A stretch of 64,000 nt of DNA, from the NCBI GenBank assembly GCA_963770045.1, contig CAVYOD010000018.1, positions 62,001 through 126,000 on the forward strand, in the 5' to 3' direction. Shown here one piece after another: positions 46,224-55,461 of the stretch (the stretch's first letter is position 1; the number at the start of each line of letters is the position of its first letter). The translations under genes and the position numbers were made by a program. Under the pieces are notes generated by a model, which did no database searches, was not told the origin of the DNA, and saw nothing but the letters and a program-made list of their open reading frames with translations. Source of the stretch: CAVYOD01 sp963770045 (lineage in GTDB: Bacteria; Acidobacteriota; Aminicenantia; Aminicenantales; CAVYOD01).

Positions 46224-47382
46224 GTGCCTCCCCGGAAACGCCTCCCTCTCATCATTTTCCTGGTGTTTCTGGCCACCATCCTTGCTTATTTCGTCTATGA
46301 CCTAACATCCATCAGGAATGATATGACCGATTTTCAGGTTTGCTTTCAGGGGGGACAACGGATCTTGGCGGGAGAAACTCTCTATCGGCCCTCGGACGGC
46401 CATTTGCAGAACAAATATTCACCTTTCTCCGCGGTGTTATTCTCTCTTTTCACCTTTGTTCCCTATGAAACGGCGAAGATTCTCTGGTATTATCTGGAAT
46501 GGATTTTTCTGGCTGGAGCCTTTTATCTTTCGCTTCGACTCCTTCCGGTGCGAAACAAATCGGCGATCTTCCTGATCGGATTTTCTTTGCTCATCCTGGC
46601 CAAGTTCATCGGGCGGGAATTCGAGCTCGGTCAAATCAACACCCTGATCATTTTTCTTTTGGTTTTATCGCTCGGCCGCAGTCTCGCGGGAGACGAGGCA
46701 AAGGGCGGACTTGCCTACGGCTTCTCCCTTTTTTTTAAGCCGTATGCCCTGATTTTTTTACCCTATTTTTTGCTCAAAAAAAAATTCCGGCTGGTCGCCC
46801 TCGGGGTCGTGACGCTTCTCTTCGGCTTATTGCTCCCGGCCGCCTTTTATGGTTTCCGCGGGAATCTCATGGTGCTTAAAGAATGGGTGAGCACGTTATC
46901 CAACTCGACGCCGGCCCTGCTCACGGCCGGAGACAACGCCTCTCTCTACGCCTTTATCCTCAAGCACATAAACGCAGGATCCAGAACACTGGCCGATCTC
47001 TTGATCCTTCTGGTCGTTTTTTTCTTGGTCTATATTTTTCTGAAAATGATCAAGACGGGGGGGCGAGGTCGACCTCGCCCGGCCTGAGGTCCTGGAAGGG
47101 TCTTTTCTCTTTATCCTGATCCCGGTTCTTTCCCCTCTGGGTTGGTACTACAATTATCTCTACGCGGTCCCCGCCATCATGCTCCTTCTCAATTCCCTCG
47201 ATCGCTTCAAGCCTGTCTGGAAGTATATCTTGATCGCCGATTTTCTCGTCATCGGGGGAAGCCTGAGAGAGGTCCTGGGCAAGACGCTTTTCCGTTTTTA
47301 TACCCACCAGTCTCTGGTGGTTATCAATTTTCTGGTGTTGCTTTTTTTCCTTTTTTATGGCCGGGCCAAGAAATACTTCTGA
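46224..47382 (+). CDS. GT87/DUF2029-type membrane glycosyltransferase-like protein (frameshifted)
   Basis: The protein has about ten hydrophobic helices. DMTDFQVCFQGGQRILAGET near the N-terminus is the loop seen in DUF2029 (GT87) alpha-mannosyltransferase-like proteins, where the acidic residues probably bind the polyprenyl-sugar donor. Later parts include LARFKIG-like FIGREFELGQINTLIIF, YGFSLFFKPYALIFLPYFL and, after a base error near 47060, IPVLSPLGWYYNYLYAVPAI. The repaired length is about 385 residues. The start is GTG 46224. It would work on the outer side of the membrane in cell-surface glycan or glycolipid synthesis. Confidence 0.72.
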
Positions 47383-47404
47383 AAACGCCTGCCCGGAGAG
47401 AGTT

Positions 47405-49480
47405 TCACTTTTTCCCCAGGATTTCATCGACCAGAGGCCCGGCATCATACACTTTTCGCAGGGCTTCGATGATGCCGAGTCCGTGGACCATCACCGAGCG
47501 CGAAGTCTCGTCCTCATAGACGAACCGGGTGGGAAGCGATTGGATGTTTCCGTCAAAGAGAACACCCACAAATTCGCCCTTTCGGTTGACCAGCGGAGAG
47601 CCGGAGTTGCCTCCGATCGAGTCGCAGGTCGCGACGAAGTTCAGCGGGGCGCCGAGGCTCAAGGTCCCTCGTTTGGCGATAAAGCTGGGAGGCAGCTCAT
47701 AGGGCGGCTTGTCCCCGAACTTCTTGGAGCGATCATACAACCCGGCAAAGGTCGTTTCGTAGGGAATCTTCCTGCCGTTTTCGGTGTAACTCTTGACGAC
47801 GCCGAAGCTCAACCTCAGAGTGCCGGTGGCATCAGGCGCTATCGAAGTCCCCCTGAGCTTGAACATCGCCTGGGCGATCAAAGCGCCGTTCTTGTTTTCG
47901 ACGGCCTCGACTTCCTTCTCGTAGCGCGACCGTAGGCCCCGCGAGACCGGATCCACCAAAAGGGCCAGTTTGATCATCGGGTCTTCCGAGAGATAAACCG
48001 CTTCGATCCCGCCTTCAATAAACTCTTTTCTGACTTCCAGGCTTTTGAGCTTGGTGCCCGAGATGAGCATCCCGGCCACGTCTTCTGCCCGCCGGTCGCC
48101 CAGCAGCCATTTGATCTCCTGGTAACCGGCCAGCTCTTCCTGAAATTGCTTCAGGGAATCAGTCAATTTGTAGATTTCGAATTCGTCATAGATCGGAGAG
48201 GGGGAGAGAAGAGAACGCTGGACCGAAGCCAGATTGGAATCCCGGAATTCCCTCAGCCGCTCGGAGTTGGGCTTGCCTTTTTCCTGGGCCAGCCGGACGA
48301 GCGACCGGGCGATCCCAAAATAGACGGTATTGAACGCCTGCCCTCTTTCAAAACAGGCCAAAGGCTTGAAGAAATCCGAAAGCCTTTTCTGGGCTTCGGC
48401 GATTTCATCCCAGGCTTGGCCATGGATTTTTTGAAGATCCGGGTTCTTGGAAATAGTCTCGCGCAGCTCCTTCTCTTCAGCGGCTTTCTTGGCCATGAGC
48501 TTCGAGTCCAAGAGCCCTGATTGATAGCCGGTTGTCGCCTTCAGGCTGTTTTCGATCCCGAAGAGGTTCCGCAGAGCAATCCTCGTCTCCTCGGCGCCCC
48601 GGCTGGAGTACTCATGGAGAAGAGCCTGGCGGCGTTTGTAGTTGGCGAGGGTGAATGGATAGCTCACGTCTCGCAGGAACTCGAGCTGAGAATAGGTCAA
48701 AAGTCTCCCCGTGCTCCCCGGGTTTCCGGAACAGAAGACCAGATCGCCCTCCCGGAGCGGCTTGGTGCTCCATTTGAGGTAGTGCGGGGTGACTCCAGGC
48801 TTGCCGTTCTCATAAACCCGGAAAAGGGAGATATCCAAGTCGTATCTCGGATAGGTGAAGTTATCCGGATCGCCTCCGAAAAAGGCGATGGCATATTCAG
48901 AGGCAAAAACAAGCCTGACGTCGGTATAGACCTTATATTGATAGAGATGGTACATCCCGCCCGAGAAGAGGTTGACCACGGCGCATTTGAGGCCGGTCTT
49001 ATCCGAACAGTCCTTCTCCAGAAGGGCGATGATCTTTTCCCTCGCCTCTGCCGCTTCGGCCGGGCTGGTGCCTTGCTTCTCCGCCCCCAGAACTTGAGGC
49101 GTGACATCCTCGATCTGTTCAAGGACCCACAATTCGACGCCGGGACATTTGAGCTCTTCTGACCTGGAGCGTGCGTAAAACCCCGTCTTCATCAGGTCTC
49201 TCTCTTTGGTGCTGAGGTTCTGGATGAGCCCCTGGCCGACATGGTGATTTGTCAAAACGAGTCCTTCGGCGGAGACAAAAGAAGCCGAGGCGCCGCCGAA
49301 GCGGACCGAGGAAAGCCGGAGATGGCTCAGCCATTCGGGTGTCGCCTCAAAATTGTACTTGGACTTGAGCCATTTTGAGGGAGGAGCATTGTACAACCAC
49401 ATTCCCTCGTCTGCAGACAGGGGAGCAAACAGCGCCAAGACAAGAACAACCAGGCAGGCCTTGGAAAAGAACTTTTTCAT
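47405..49480 (-). CDS. S46-family dipeptidyl-peptidase (DPP7-like)
   Basis: An exported serine peptidase that removes dipeptides from peptide N-termini. It is intact at 691 residues with a signal peptide ending APLSADEG. The catalytic His is in LVLTNHHVGQG, the Asp in YPRYDLDISLFRVY and the Ser in SIGGNSGSPLVNRKG. The residue 18 after the catalytic Ser is Gly (VLFDGNIQSL); in studied S46 enzymes Gly there (DPP7) favours hydrophobic P1 residues and Arg (DPP11) favours acidic ones. So a DPP7-like preference is inferred. It suits a peptide-fermenting organism and fits the nearby dipeptidase and aminotransferases. Confidence 0.93.
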   Translation of the reverse strand: MKKFFSKACLVVLVLALFAPLSADEGMWLYNAPPSKWLKSKYNFEATPEWLSHLRLSSVRFGGASASFVSAEGLVLTNHHVGQGLIQNLSTKERDLMKTGFYARSRSEELKCPGVELWVLEQIEDVTPQVLGAEKQGTSPAEAAEAREKIIALLEKDCSDKTGLKCAVVNLFSGGMYHLYQYKVYTDVRLVFASEYAIAFFGGDPDNFTYPRYDLDISLFRVYENGKPGVTPHYLKWSTKPLREGDLVFCSGNPGSTGRLLTYSQLEFLRDVSYPFTLANYKRRQALLHEYSSRGAEETRIALRNLFGIENSLKATTGYQSGLLDSKLMAKKAAEEKELRETISKNPDLQKIHGQAWDEIAEAQKRLSDFFKPLACFERGQAFNTVYFGIARSLVRLAQEKGKPNSERLREFRDSNLASVQRSLLSPSPIYDEFEIYKLTDSLKQFQEELAGYQEIKWLLGDRRAEDVAGMLISGTKLKSLEVRKEFIEGGIEAVYLSEDPMIKLALLVDPVSRGLRSRYEKEVEAVENKNGALIAQAMFKLRGTSIAPDATGTLRLSFGVVKSYTENGRKIPYETTFAGLYDRSKKFGDKPPYELPPSFIAKRGTLSLGAPLNFVATCDSIGGNSGSPLVNRKGEFVGVLFDGNIQSLPTRFVYEDETSRSVMVHGLGIIEALRKVYDAGPLVDEILGKK

Positions 49481-49569
49481 CGAATCTCCTTTCAGACCTC
49501 TGATATTGATTCATCCATCTTAGGTTGGTTTTTGCTGAAATGCAATAACAGTCTCCAAGTCAAGACTGG

Positions 49570-49592
49570 TGAGCGGCTGAGCCGTGAGCCGA
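49570..49592. repeat. Single GTGAGCN repeat arm
   Basis: Units GGTGAGC, GGCTGAGC and CGTGAGC follow each other at 49569-49591. No matching opposite arm is obvious nearby. It belongs to the seven-base family described at 39328. Confidence 0.5.
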
Positions 49593-49676
49593 CCTCCACA
49601 ATATACTGCGCCTGATCGTCATCCCGTCGATCATCGCCTAGTAATATTATCGGATTACTGTTATTATAGAATAATC

Positions 49677-49985
49677 ATGGTTATTGCCATGAATGAATCA
49701 AAAGAGGTATGCTGTGAGGCCATGGACGCGAAAAAAGAGGCCTTAACCCTGATCGAAGCCCCCCGCGATACACCTCTCAGGATCAAGGCTATCCTGGGAG
49801 GGGAGGGGATACGGCGGCGGCTTTTCTGCCTCGGCTTCCACATCCACGACCTGATCGAACTGGACTCCGAGGCCATCCTCAGGGGCCCGGTCCTGGTTAA
49901 GAACTTAACCGCCGACACGACCGTCGCCCTGGGCAGGGGGATTGCTCAAAAGATCGTGGTTGAACTCGCCCATGAGCAGAGATAG
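49677..49985 (+). CDS. feoA: Ferrous iron transport protein FeoA
   Basis: FeoA is a small SH3-like cytoplasmic partner of FeoB. ATG 49677 gives 102 residues; ATG 49689 is possible. The SH3 part has TPLRIKAILGGEGIRRRLFC, then LGFHIHDLIELDSEAILRGP and LVKNLTADTTVALGRGIAQK, as in FeoA. The spacer just upstream (49640-49675) is AT-rich with GTAAT/ATTAC inverted pairs and could bind a metal regulator, but I cannot match a Fur or DtxR box exactly. It overlaps feoB by 14 bases. Confidence 0.88.
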   Translation: MVIAMNESKEVCCEAMDAKKEALTLIEAPRDTPLRIKAILGGEGIRRRLFCLGFHIHDLIELDSEAILRGPVLVKNLTADTTVALGRGIAQKIVVELAHEQR

Positions 49986-51903
49986 AAAACCGGTCGTGGT
50001 TTTTGTCGGACAGCCCAATTCAGGGAAGAGCACTCTTTTCAATTCGATCGCCGGGCTCAAAGCCGAGACCTCAAATTTCCCCGGCACGAGCGTCAAGCAC
50101 ACCCACTCCGAGGTCAACATCGAAGGCCGGCTCCTGAAGGTCATCGACCTCCCGGGCACCTACTCCCTCTGCCCCGCCGACCCGGCCGAAAAAGTGGCTC
50201 TGACCCATCTGTTCCAGGAGAAGCCGGACCTCGTGGTCAACGTGGTCGATGCCTCGATCCTGGGGCGAAGCCTGGAGCTGACCCTTGAGCTCATCGAGCT
50301 CGGGCTTCCGATGATCGTGGCCCTGAACATGATCGACCTGGCCGAGAAGAAAGGGATTAAAATCGACGTCCCGGGCCTGGCCAAGCTTCTCGGCGTCCCG
50401 GTCGTGGCCGTGATCGCTTCGCGCGGCATCGGGGTCAAGGAACTGCTCGACCAGGTCTTTATGACATTCGACCGGGGGCAATCCATTCAACCGCCCCGCT
50501 GGTCCAAGGACGTGGAAGACAAGATTGAAGAGCTCGAGCGCCTTCTCCCTCTGGATTACCCCGTCGTCGCCAACAAAAGGTTCACTGCGATCAAGATGAT
50601 CGAAGCCGACAAGCTGTTCTGCAACGAGATCCTGAAGGAGCTGGATCCCGTTTTGAAACGCCATCTCGACCGCATCAGGGGGGAGATCGAAAGCGACCGG
50701 AACGCGCCGGCCTACGAGGTCGTCTCCGCGGAGAGGCACCACCTAGCCCTCAAGGTCGCGGAGGGAAGCAGCCGCGTTTTTCGGGGGAAGCGGGTGAGCT
50801 GGGACAAGAGGGTCGACGATATCATTATGCACCCGTTCCTGGGTTATCTGATTTTGCTGGCTGTCCTCATGGCCTTTTTCTTTCTCATCTTCAAAATCGG
50901 AAGCCCTCTAGAGACTCTGCTTCTCAGACCTCTGGGTTCGTTCCGGGACTACCTGGCGTCGATCCTTGGTTCAGGTCTTCTTTTCCATCTGGCCGACGGA
51001 CTGATTCAGGGGATTGCGGGGGGCTTCGCCATCGTATTGCCCTATTTTATTCCGCTTCTTTTATTCATGGCTTTTTTAGAGGATCTTGGCTATCTGGCGC
51101 GAGCCGGGTTCCTGCTCGACGCCTTCATGCACCGGATCGGCCTGCACGGCAAGTCCGTATCGCCGTTTATCCTCGGTTTCGGCTGCAACGTCCCCGCCAT
51201 CGTCTCAACGCGCATCCTTGAGTCGCGCCGGGACCGGATCATCACATCCCTCTTGATCCCGTTTATCCCCTGCTCTGCCCGGACGACCATCATCCTGGCG
51301 CTGGTCGCATTTTATCTTGGCCCCTGGGCGGCGCTCGCCTTTTATGTGTTTAATATTTTGTTGGTTGCTTTATTGGGGCGCCTCATCACCCTGTTCGCCA
51401 AAACGCCCTCTCCCGGGCTGATCCTGGAGATCCCTTCCCTAAAGCTCCCTTCGCTGCGGAGTATAATCCAAAAAACCTATTTCCAACTCAAATCTTTTTT
51501 GAATTTTGCCTGGCCACTTCTCATCGTCGGCAGCGTCGTCCTCAGCCTGCTCCAATTTTTTCACCTGGACCGGCCGATCAACACGGTCCTCTCGCCCCTG
51601 GTCGTGGCGGGGCTGGGACTGCCGAAGGGTTTGGGGGTGACGCTCGTCTTCGGGTTCTTGAGAAAAGAGCTTTCTTTGATCATGATGCTTCAAGCCTTGG
51701 GAGTGAGCTATTCCACTCTTCTTACGGCGGTCACCAAACATCAGCTTCTCGTGTTCACGGTGTTCGTCAGCTTTTTCATCCCTTGCCTGTCGACCTTCGC
51801 CATCCTCTGGAAAGAAGTCGGGAAGAAGGTCGCCTTTCTTTCCGCGGGGTTGAGCATCGCCGTGGCGATCATCCTCGGCTGGCTGATCAAGATCATAGTC
51901 TGA
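49972..51903 (+). CDS. feoB: Ferrous iron transporter FeoB
   Basis: FeoB imports Fe(II) and carries an N-terminal GTPase. At 643 residues it is intact. G1 is GQPNSGKSTLFNSIAG, G3 is VIDLPGTYSL, G4 is ALNMID and G5 is ASRGIGVKEL. The membrane core includes the two gate domains with FGCNVPAIVSTRILESRRDR and PFIPCSARTTIIL. ATG 49972 lies inside feoA, so the two are translationally coupled. No FeoC is encoded. It supports an anaerobic life where Fe(II) is available. Confidence 0.95.
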   Translation: MSRDRKPVVVFVGQPNSGKSTLFNSIAGLKAETSNFPGTSVKHTHSEVNIEGRLLKVIDLPGTYSLCPADPAEKVALTHLFQEKPDLVVNVVDASILGRSLELTLELIELGLPMIVALNMIDLAEKKGIKIDVPGLAKLLGVPVVAVIASRGIGVKELLDQVFMTFDRGQSIQPPRWSKDVEDKIEELERLLPLDYPVVANKRFTAIKMIEADKLFCNEILKELDPVLKRHLDRIRGEIESDRNAPAYEVVSAERHHLALKVAEGSSRVFRGKRVSWDKRVDDIIMHPFLGYLILLAVLMAFFFLIFKIGSPLETLLLRPLGSFRDYLASILGSGLLFHLADGLIQGIAGGFAIVLPYFIPLLLFMAFLEDLGYLARAGFLLDAFMHRIGLHGKSVSPFILGFGCNVPAIVSTRILESRRDRIITSLLIPFIPCSARTTIILALVAFYLGPWAALAFYVFNILLVALLGRLITLFAKTPSPGLILEIPSLKLPSLRSIIQKTYFQLKSFLNFAWPLLIVGSVVLSLLQFFHLDRPINTVLSPLVVAGLGLPKGLGVTLVFGFLRKELSLIMMLQALGVSYSTLLTAVTKHQLLVFTVFVSFFIPCLSTFAILWKEVGKKVAFLSAGLSIAVAIILGWLIKIIV

Positions 51904-52077
51904 GTGAGCACGGAGCGGTGAGCAGTGATTTGATAACGGAACGACGCCCCCCAGTCTTCCACCGATTCTGTGTATAACCCTGTTGAAAAGTGAAGGAATT
52001 CGGCTTTAATAGATTGACCTGCATCGACTTCCAGCACATTGCACATGTTTCGGGGCTTCACGGCTCGCAGCTCAATC
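51903..52077. repeat. Inverted 7-base repeat arms around a gene-free spacer
   Basis: The left arm (51904-51931) reads AGTGAGC, ACGGAGC, GGTGAGC and AGTGATT. The right side (52058-52077), read on the minus strand, gives TGAGCTGCGAGCCGTGAAG, a worn version. The spacing is about 130-150 bases, like the element at 39328. Together with the leader that follows, this fills the gene-free stretch from 51904 to 52408; I see no convincing coding frame in it. Confidence 0.5.
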
Positions 52078-52243
52078 TTTTTTGACGAGCCGCCGAGATA
52101 AGCGATCAAGACGGTTTTTTTGTCGTCACCGGCTGGGCATCCGAACTCCGTCGACCGTCGGAATCCATTTTAGCGGAAAGCGATAAGCGTCTGTGGGCAA
52201 TTTCGGGAACTACTAAAAAGTTTCATAAAGCTCGAAGATTCGA

Positions 52244-52408
52244 TATAATATTATAAATAGCAAGTGTTGGCGAGGACAGATAGGTCGGCCGCAATCGACG
52301 GTTCAGGGGTGACGGATCCCAACCCCCGGACAGGCGAGCCCCGTAGTTGTCCGGGAGATCTCTTCTGGGGCCGTGGATTCTGAGCTCGAGGGCAAGAGGT
52401 TAGAAGCC
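52244..52408 (+). promoter_or_regulatory. Promoter -10 and structured leader of the lipid-headgroup-like operon
   Basis: A perfect TATAAT stands at 52244-52249; the -35 is weak. The following leader of about 155 bases has at least two hairpins: GGGGT (52306-52310) with ACCCC (52322-52326), and an eight-pair stem CCCGGACA (52325-52332) with TGTCCGGG (52348-52355). The two stems share bases and so could be alternatives. No T-run follows, so it is not a simple terminator. I do not match it to a known riboswitch. Confidence 0.45.
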
Positions 52409-53249
52409 ATGAGAATGAAATTCGCCGGCATCCGAAGGAAAACAGAGTTTTCTCCCAATCATGTCGAAAACGATCTCTCGATCATCAACCTGACCTCCGA
52501 GAATTTGAAGAGGCTCGGGGCTGAGATCGCAATGTACGATGAAGGCGAAATCACTCCCGACTCGATCAAAGAAGACCTCGTGTTCTCGATGGTTCAGGGG
52601 CCCGTGGGGACGTCCGTCCTGAAGAGATTTTCTCAGGGGCGGCGTGTGCTCATCATCAACTCACCCGAAAGCGTTTCAAATTGCTACCGGACCAACATGG
52701 TCAAGCTGTTGCCTCGGGAACGGGATTCCGTTTCCCCGAAGTGAGATCATAAAAACGTCGCCGGCAGGTCCCAGTGGCTCGATATTCGACGGATTCGGGG
52801 GAAAAAAGCTCTGGCTTAAAAGAGGCGACGTCCATGCGGTCCACCGGGAGGACGTGAGTCTGGTCTACAGCTCGGATGAGGTCCGGTCTCTGTTGGGGGA
52901 GTTCAATCAGCGAGGGATCAAATCGGCGATTCTTCAGGAGCATCTGGACGGAGATACTGTGAAGTTCTACTCCGTCCGGGGTTCTGATTTTTTCCATTGG
53001 TATTATCTGAATGGAGTCAACCGGACTCCCTTTAGCTTGGAGCGCCTCAAAGAGCTGGCCCGGCTGTCTGCGGACATCCTCGGGCTCTTTGTTTTCGGAG
53101 GAGACGCCATCATCGCGCCCAACGGCACGATCACAATCTTTGATATCAACGACTGGCCGAGCTTTGCCCCGATCCGTGACCGCGCCAGTCAGGAAATAGC
53201 GAATCTTATATTCAAGAAAGCGGAGGACTTTTATGACGGGAGAAGCTGA
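52409..53249 (+). CDS. ATP-grasp-like protein, first gene of the lipid-type operon (frameshifted)
   Basis: The protein looks like an ATP-grasp enzyme of the RimK/inositol-phosphate-kinase type. After an N-terminal domain with IINLTSENLKRLGAEIAMYD, the frame breaks near 52710-52730 and goes on with the nucleotide and metal parts: LWLKRGDVHAVHREDVSLVY, SAILQEHLDGDTVKFYSVRG and the Mg-binding TIFDINDWPSFAPIRDRA. The repaired length is about 280 residues. ATG 52409 is likely; ATG 52415 and GTG 52373 are alternatives. Such enzymes join a carboxylate to an amine or phosphorylate a polyol with ATP. The next gene starts inside its end. Confidence 0.65.
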
Positions 53250-54590
53250 GAGCAAAGAGGCACTTGTCCGCACCGAGATCCCCGGCCGGGAATCAACGGG
53301 ATGGTTTGAAGTTGAACAGAAATACATGTCGCCGGGAGTGCAAACGATATCGTCGCTTATCGAAAATAGCTTTTGAGAAGGGACAGGGCTGCATCCTCGA
53401 AGACGTCGATGGGAACCGCTTTATCGATTTTTTTGCCGGCGTCGGGGTGGCCAGCCTCGGGTACAATCATCCCCGCTATGTCCGGGCCCTCCAGGAACAG
53501 GTGGCCAAGGTCCACGTCGGGAGCTTTACCTCTAAGGTCAGAGCCGAGCTGACCAAGCTTCTCGCCGAGATCGCCGTCGGTGACCTTCGCCGGCCCCAGT
53601 ACTTCAGCAGCGGCGCCGAGGCGGTTGAGGCGGCCTTCAGACTGGCAAAATCCTACACCAAGAAAAGTGAGTTTCTGGGCTTCTGGGGAGGTTTCCACGG
53701 CAAGACCCTCGGAGTGCTGGGGCTGCTGGGCGATGAATTCAAGCACGATCTGGGTCCTCTGCCTCCGGGCATCTACCTGACGCCTTATGCCAATTGCCGT
53801 CACTGCATCCTAAACCAGAGGTTATCCCGGATGCGACTTCGCCTGCGTGGATTTCATCAAAAAAAAGATCAAACTCGAAACGACAAATAACGTCGCGGCG
53901 ATCATCGTTGAGGCGATTCAAGGGACGGCCGGGAACGTCGTTCCCCCGGAAGGATATCTGATGAGATTAGGGAGTCTGGCTCATGAGATGGGCGCCCTGC
54001 TCATCGTCGATGAGATGATCACCGGTTTCGGAAGGACCGGCAAGATGTTCGCTTGCCAGCACGAGGATATCGTGCCCGACATCATCACCATCGGCAAGGG
54101 ATTTGGCGGGGGCTATCCGATCACCGGAGTCATGTCAAGGGACGAGATCGTGTTTTCCAAGCCGTTCGGAAACCCCAGCGGGAGCTCCTCGAGCTACGGG
54201 GGGAATCCTCTCGCCTCAGCGGCGGCCTATGCGACTGTCCGGACCATCCTGGATGAGGATCTTGTTCAAAACTCGGCCCGCGTCGGAAGTTTCATGCTCG
54301 AACGGCTCTCCAAGTTCAAAGAGAGATTTTCCTTTGTGGGCGATGTCAGAGGCAAGGGCCTGATGATCGGAATGGAGCTCGTCAAGGGCGCCGGCTCCAA
54401 AGAGAAGCTCGACAAAGTCTATACCAGAATGATTTTTCAGGAGTGTCTCAAGCGGGGACTTCTGATCATGGGATACAACCCGGATATCCGAATCAACCCC
54501 CCCTTGATCATCTCCAGGGAAACCGCCGAGGAAGGAATAGCGATCATGGAGAGCGCGTTTTCCGATGTCGCGGATAGAATCAACCTTTAA
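53233..54590 (+). CDS. Class III PLP aminotransferase (two frameshifts)
   Basis: ATG 53233 follows GGAGGA. The N-terminal frame (EKYMSPGVQTIS) breaks near 53350 into FEKGQGCILEDVDGNRFIDF, the usual opening of class III aminotransferases. YFSSGAEAVEAAFRLAKSYT and GGFHGKTLG are PLP-binding loops. A second break near 53820-53845 leads to VEAIQGTAGNVVPPEGYL, LLIVDEMITGFGRTGKMFAC and the PLP-lysine IITIGKGFGGGYPITG. The repaired length is about 451 residues. It would aminate an aldehyde or ketone, perhaps the product of the Gfo/Idh oxidoreductase two genes on. It overlaps both neighbours (17 and 26 bases). Confidence 0.8.
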
Positions 54591-55461
54591 AGACAGGGAT
54601 CTCGAGGAGACCCTGGACGTTTATTTTTATCGTCCGTTTGGCTATGTTCTGGCGAGCCTCGGCAGAGGTCTTCGCCTCTCCCCAAACTTGATCACGGTCC
54701 TGAGCATGGTCTCCGGGGTCATCGCCGGACACCTTTTTTATTATCCGTCATTGAAATTGAACGTCCTGGGCATGATCGTTCTCGTCTTTTCCGAGGCCCT
54801 GGACAGCGCCGACGGCCAGCTGGCCCGGATGACCGATCAAAAGTCAAAACTGGGCAGAGTTCTCGACGGCGTTGCCGGAAACGTCATCTTTATCAGTGTC
54901 TATGTTCATATCTGCCTGAGATACATTTCGGGCGGAGGGTCTTGGGCCATCTTCGCTCTGGCCGCCACGGCCGGGTTGTGCCATTCCTTTCAGAGCGCTG
55001 TCGCGGACTTCTATCGCAATGCCTATCTCTATTTTGTCAGGGGGCCGGCTAAGAGTGAATTCGAGGATTCTGACCGTGTCGCGCCTCAGTACGCGAATCT
55101 GAAGTGGAGGCAGAGTGTCATTCTGAAATTCTTGATGAGAGTTTATCTCAACTATACCCGGCAGCAAGAACTCCTGACAAAGGGATTTTTCCGGCTCAGG
55201 AACGCGACGAGGGAGAAGTTTGGAGAAGAGATTCCCGCCTGGCTGGCCAAGGAGTATGCGCTCAGAAACGGACCGATGATCAAGTATTATAATATCCTGA
55301 CGACGAACACGAGAATCTTGGCTCTGTTCCTTTTCTTGGTCCTGAAGCGGCCCGAGTGGTTCTTTGTCTTTGAGATCATCATTTTGAACGGGCTCCTTAT
55401 CTTTGTTCTTATGAAGGAGCATGAGATCAGCCGGGACCTGCTGGTCAGGATTCAGTCATGA
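54565..55461 (+). CDS. CDP-alcohol phosphatidyltransferase-family membrane enzyme
   Basis: The family moves a phospho-alcohol from CDP to an acceptor in the inner membrane. The protein is intact at 298 residues with several helices. The signature reads EALDSADGQLARMTDQKSK followed by LGRVLDGVAGNVIF, so the first three Asp are present but the final catalytic Asp position is Gly, with Asn next to it. From memory, a branch seen in Bacteroidetes has AGD there. The N-terminus, LDVYFYRPFGYVLAS, also matches that branch as I remember it. The start overlaps the aminotransferase end, and the stop overlaps the next start (ATGA). Confidence 0.82.
   Translation: MSRIESTFKDRDLEETLDVYFYRPFGYVLASLGRGLRLSPNLITVLSMVSGVIAGHLFYYPSLKLNVLGMIVLVFSEALDSADGQLARMTDQKSKLGRVLDGVAGNVIFISVYVHICLRYISGGGSWAIFALAATAGLCHSFQSAVADFYRNAYLYFVRGPAKSEFEDSDRVAPQYANLKWRQSVILKFLMRVYLNYTRQQELLTKGFFRLRNATREKFGEEIPAWLAKEYALRNGPMIKYYNILTTNTRILALFLFLVLKRPEWFFVFEIIILNGLLIFVLMKEHEISRDLLVRIQS

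Noticed and set aside
51741..52109. A 122-codon minus-strand frame downstream of feoB
   Set aside because: Half of it is antisense to feoB and part is translated repeat sequence; no ribosome site or family could be seen.
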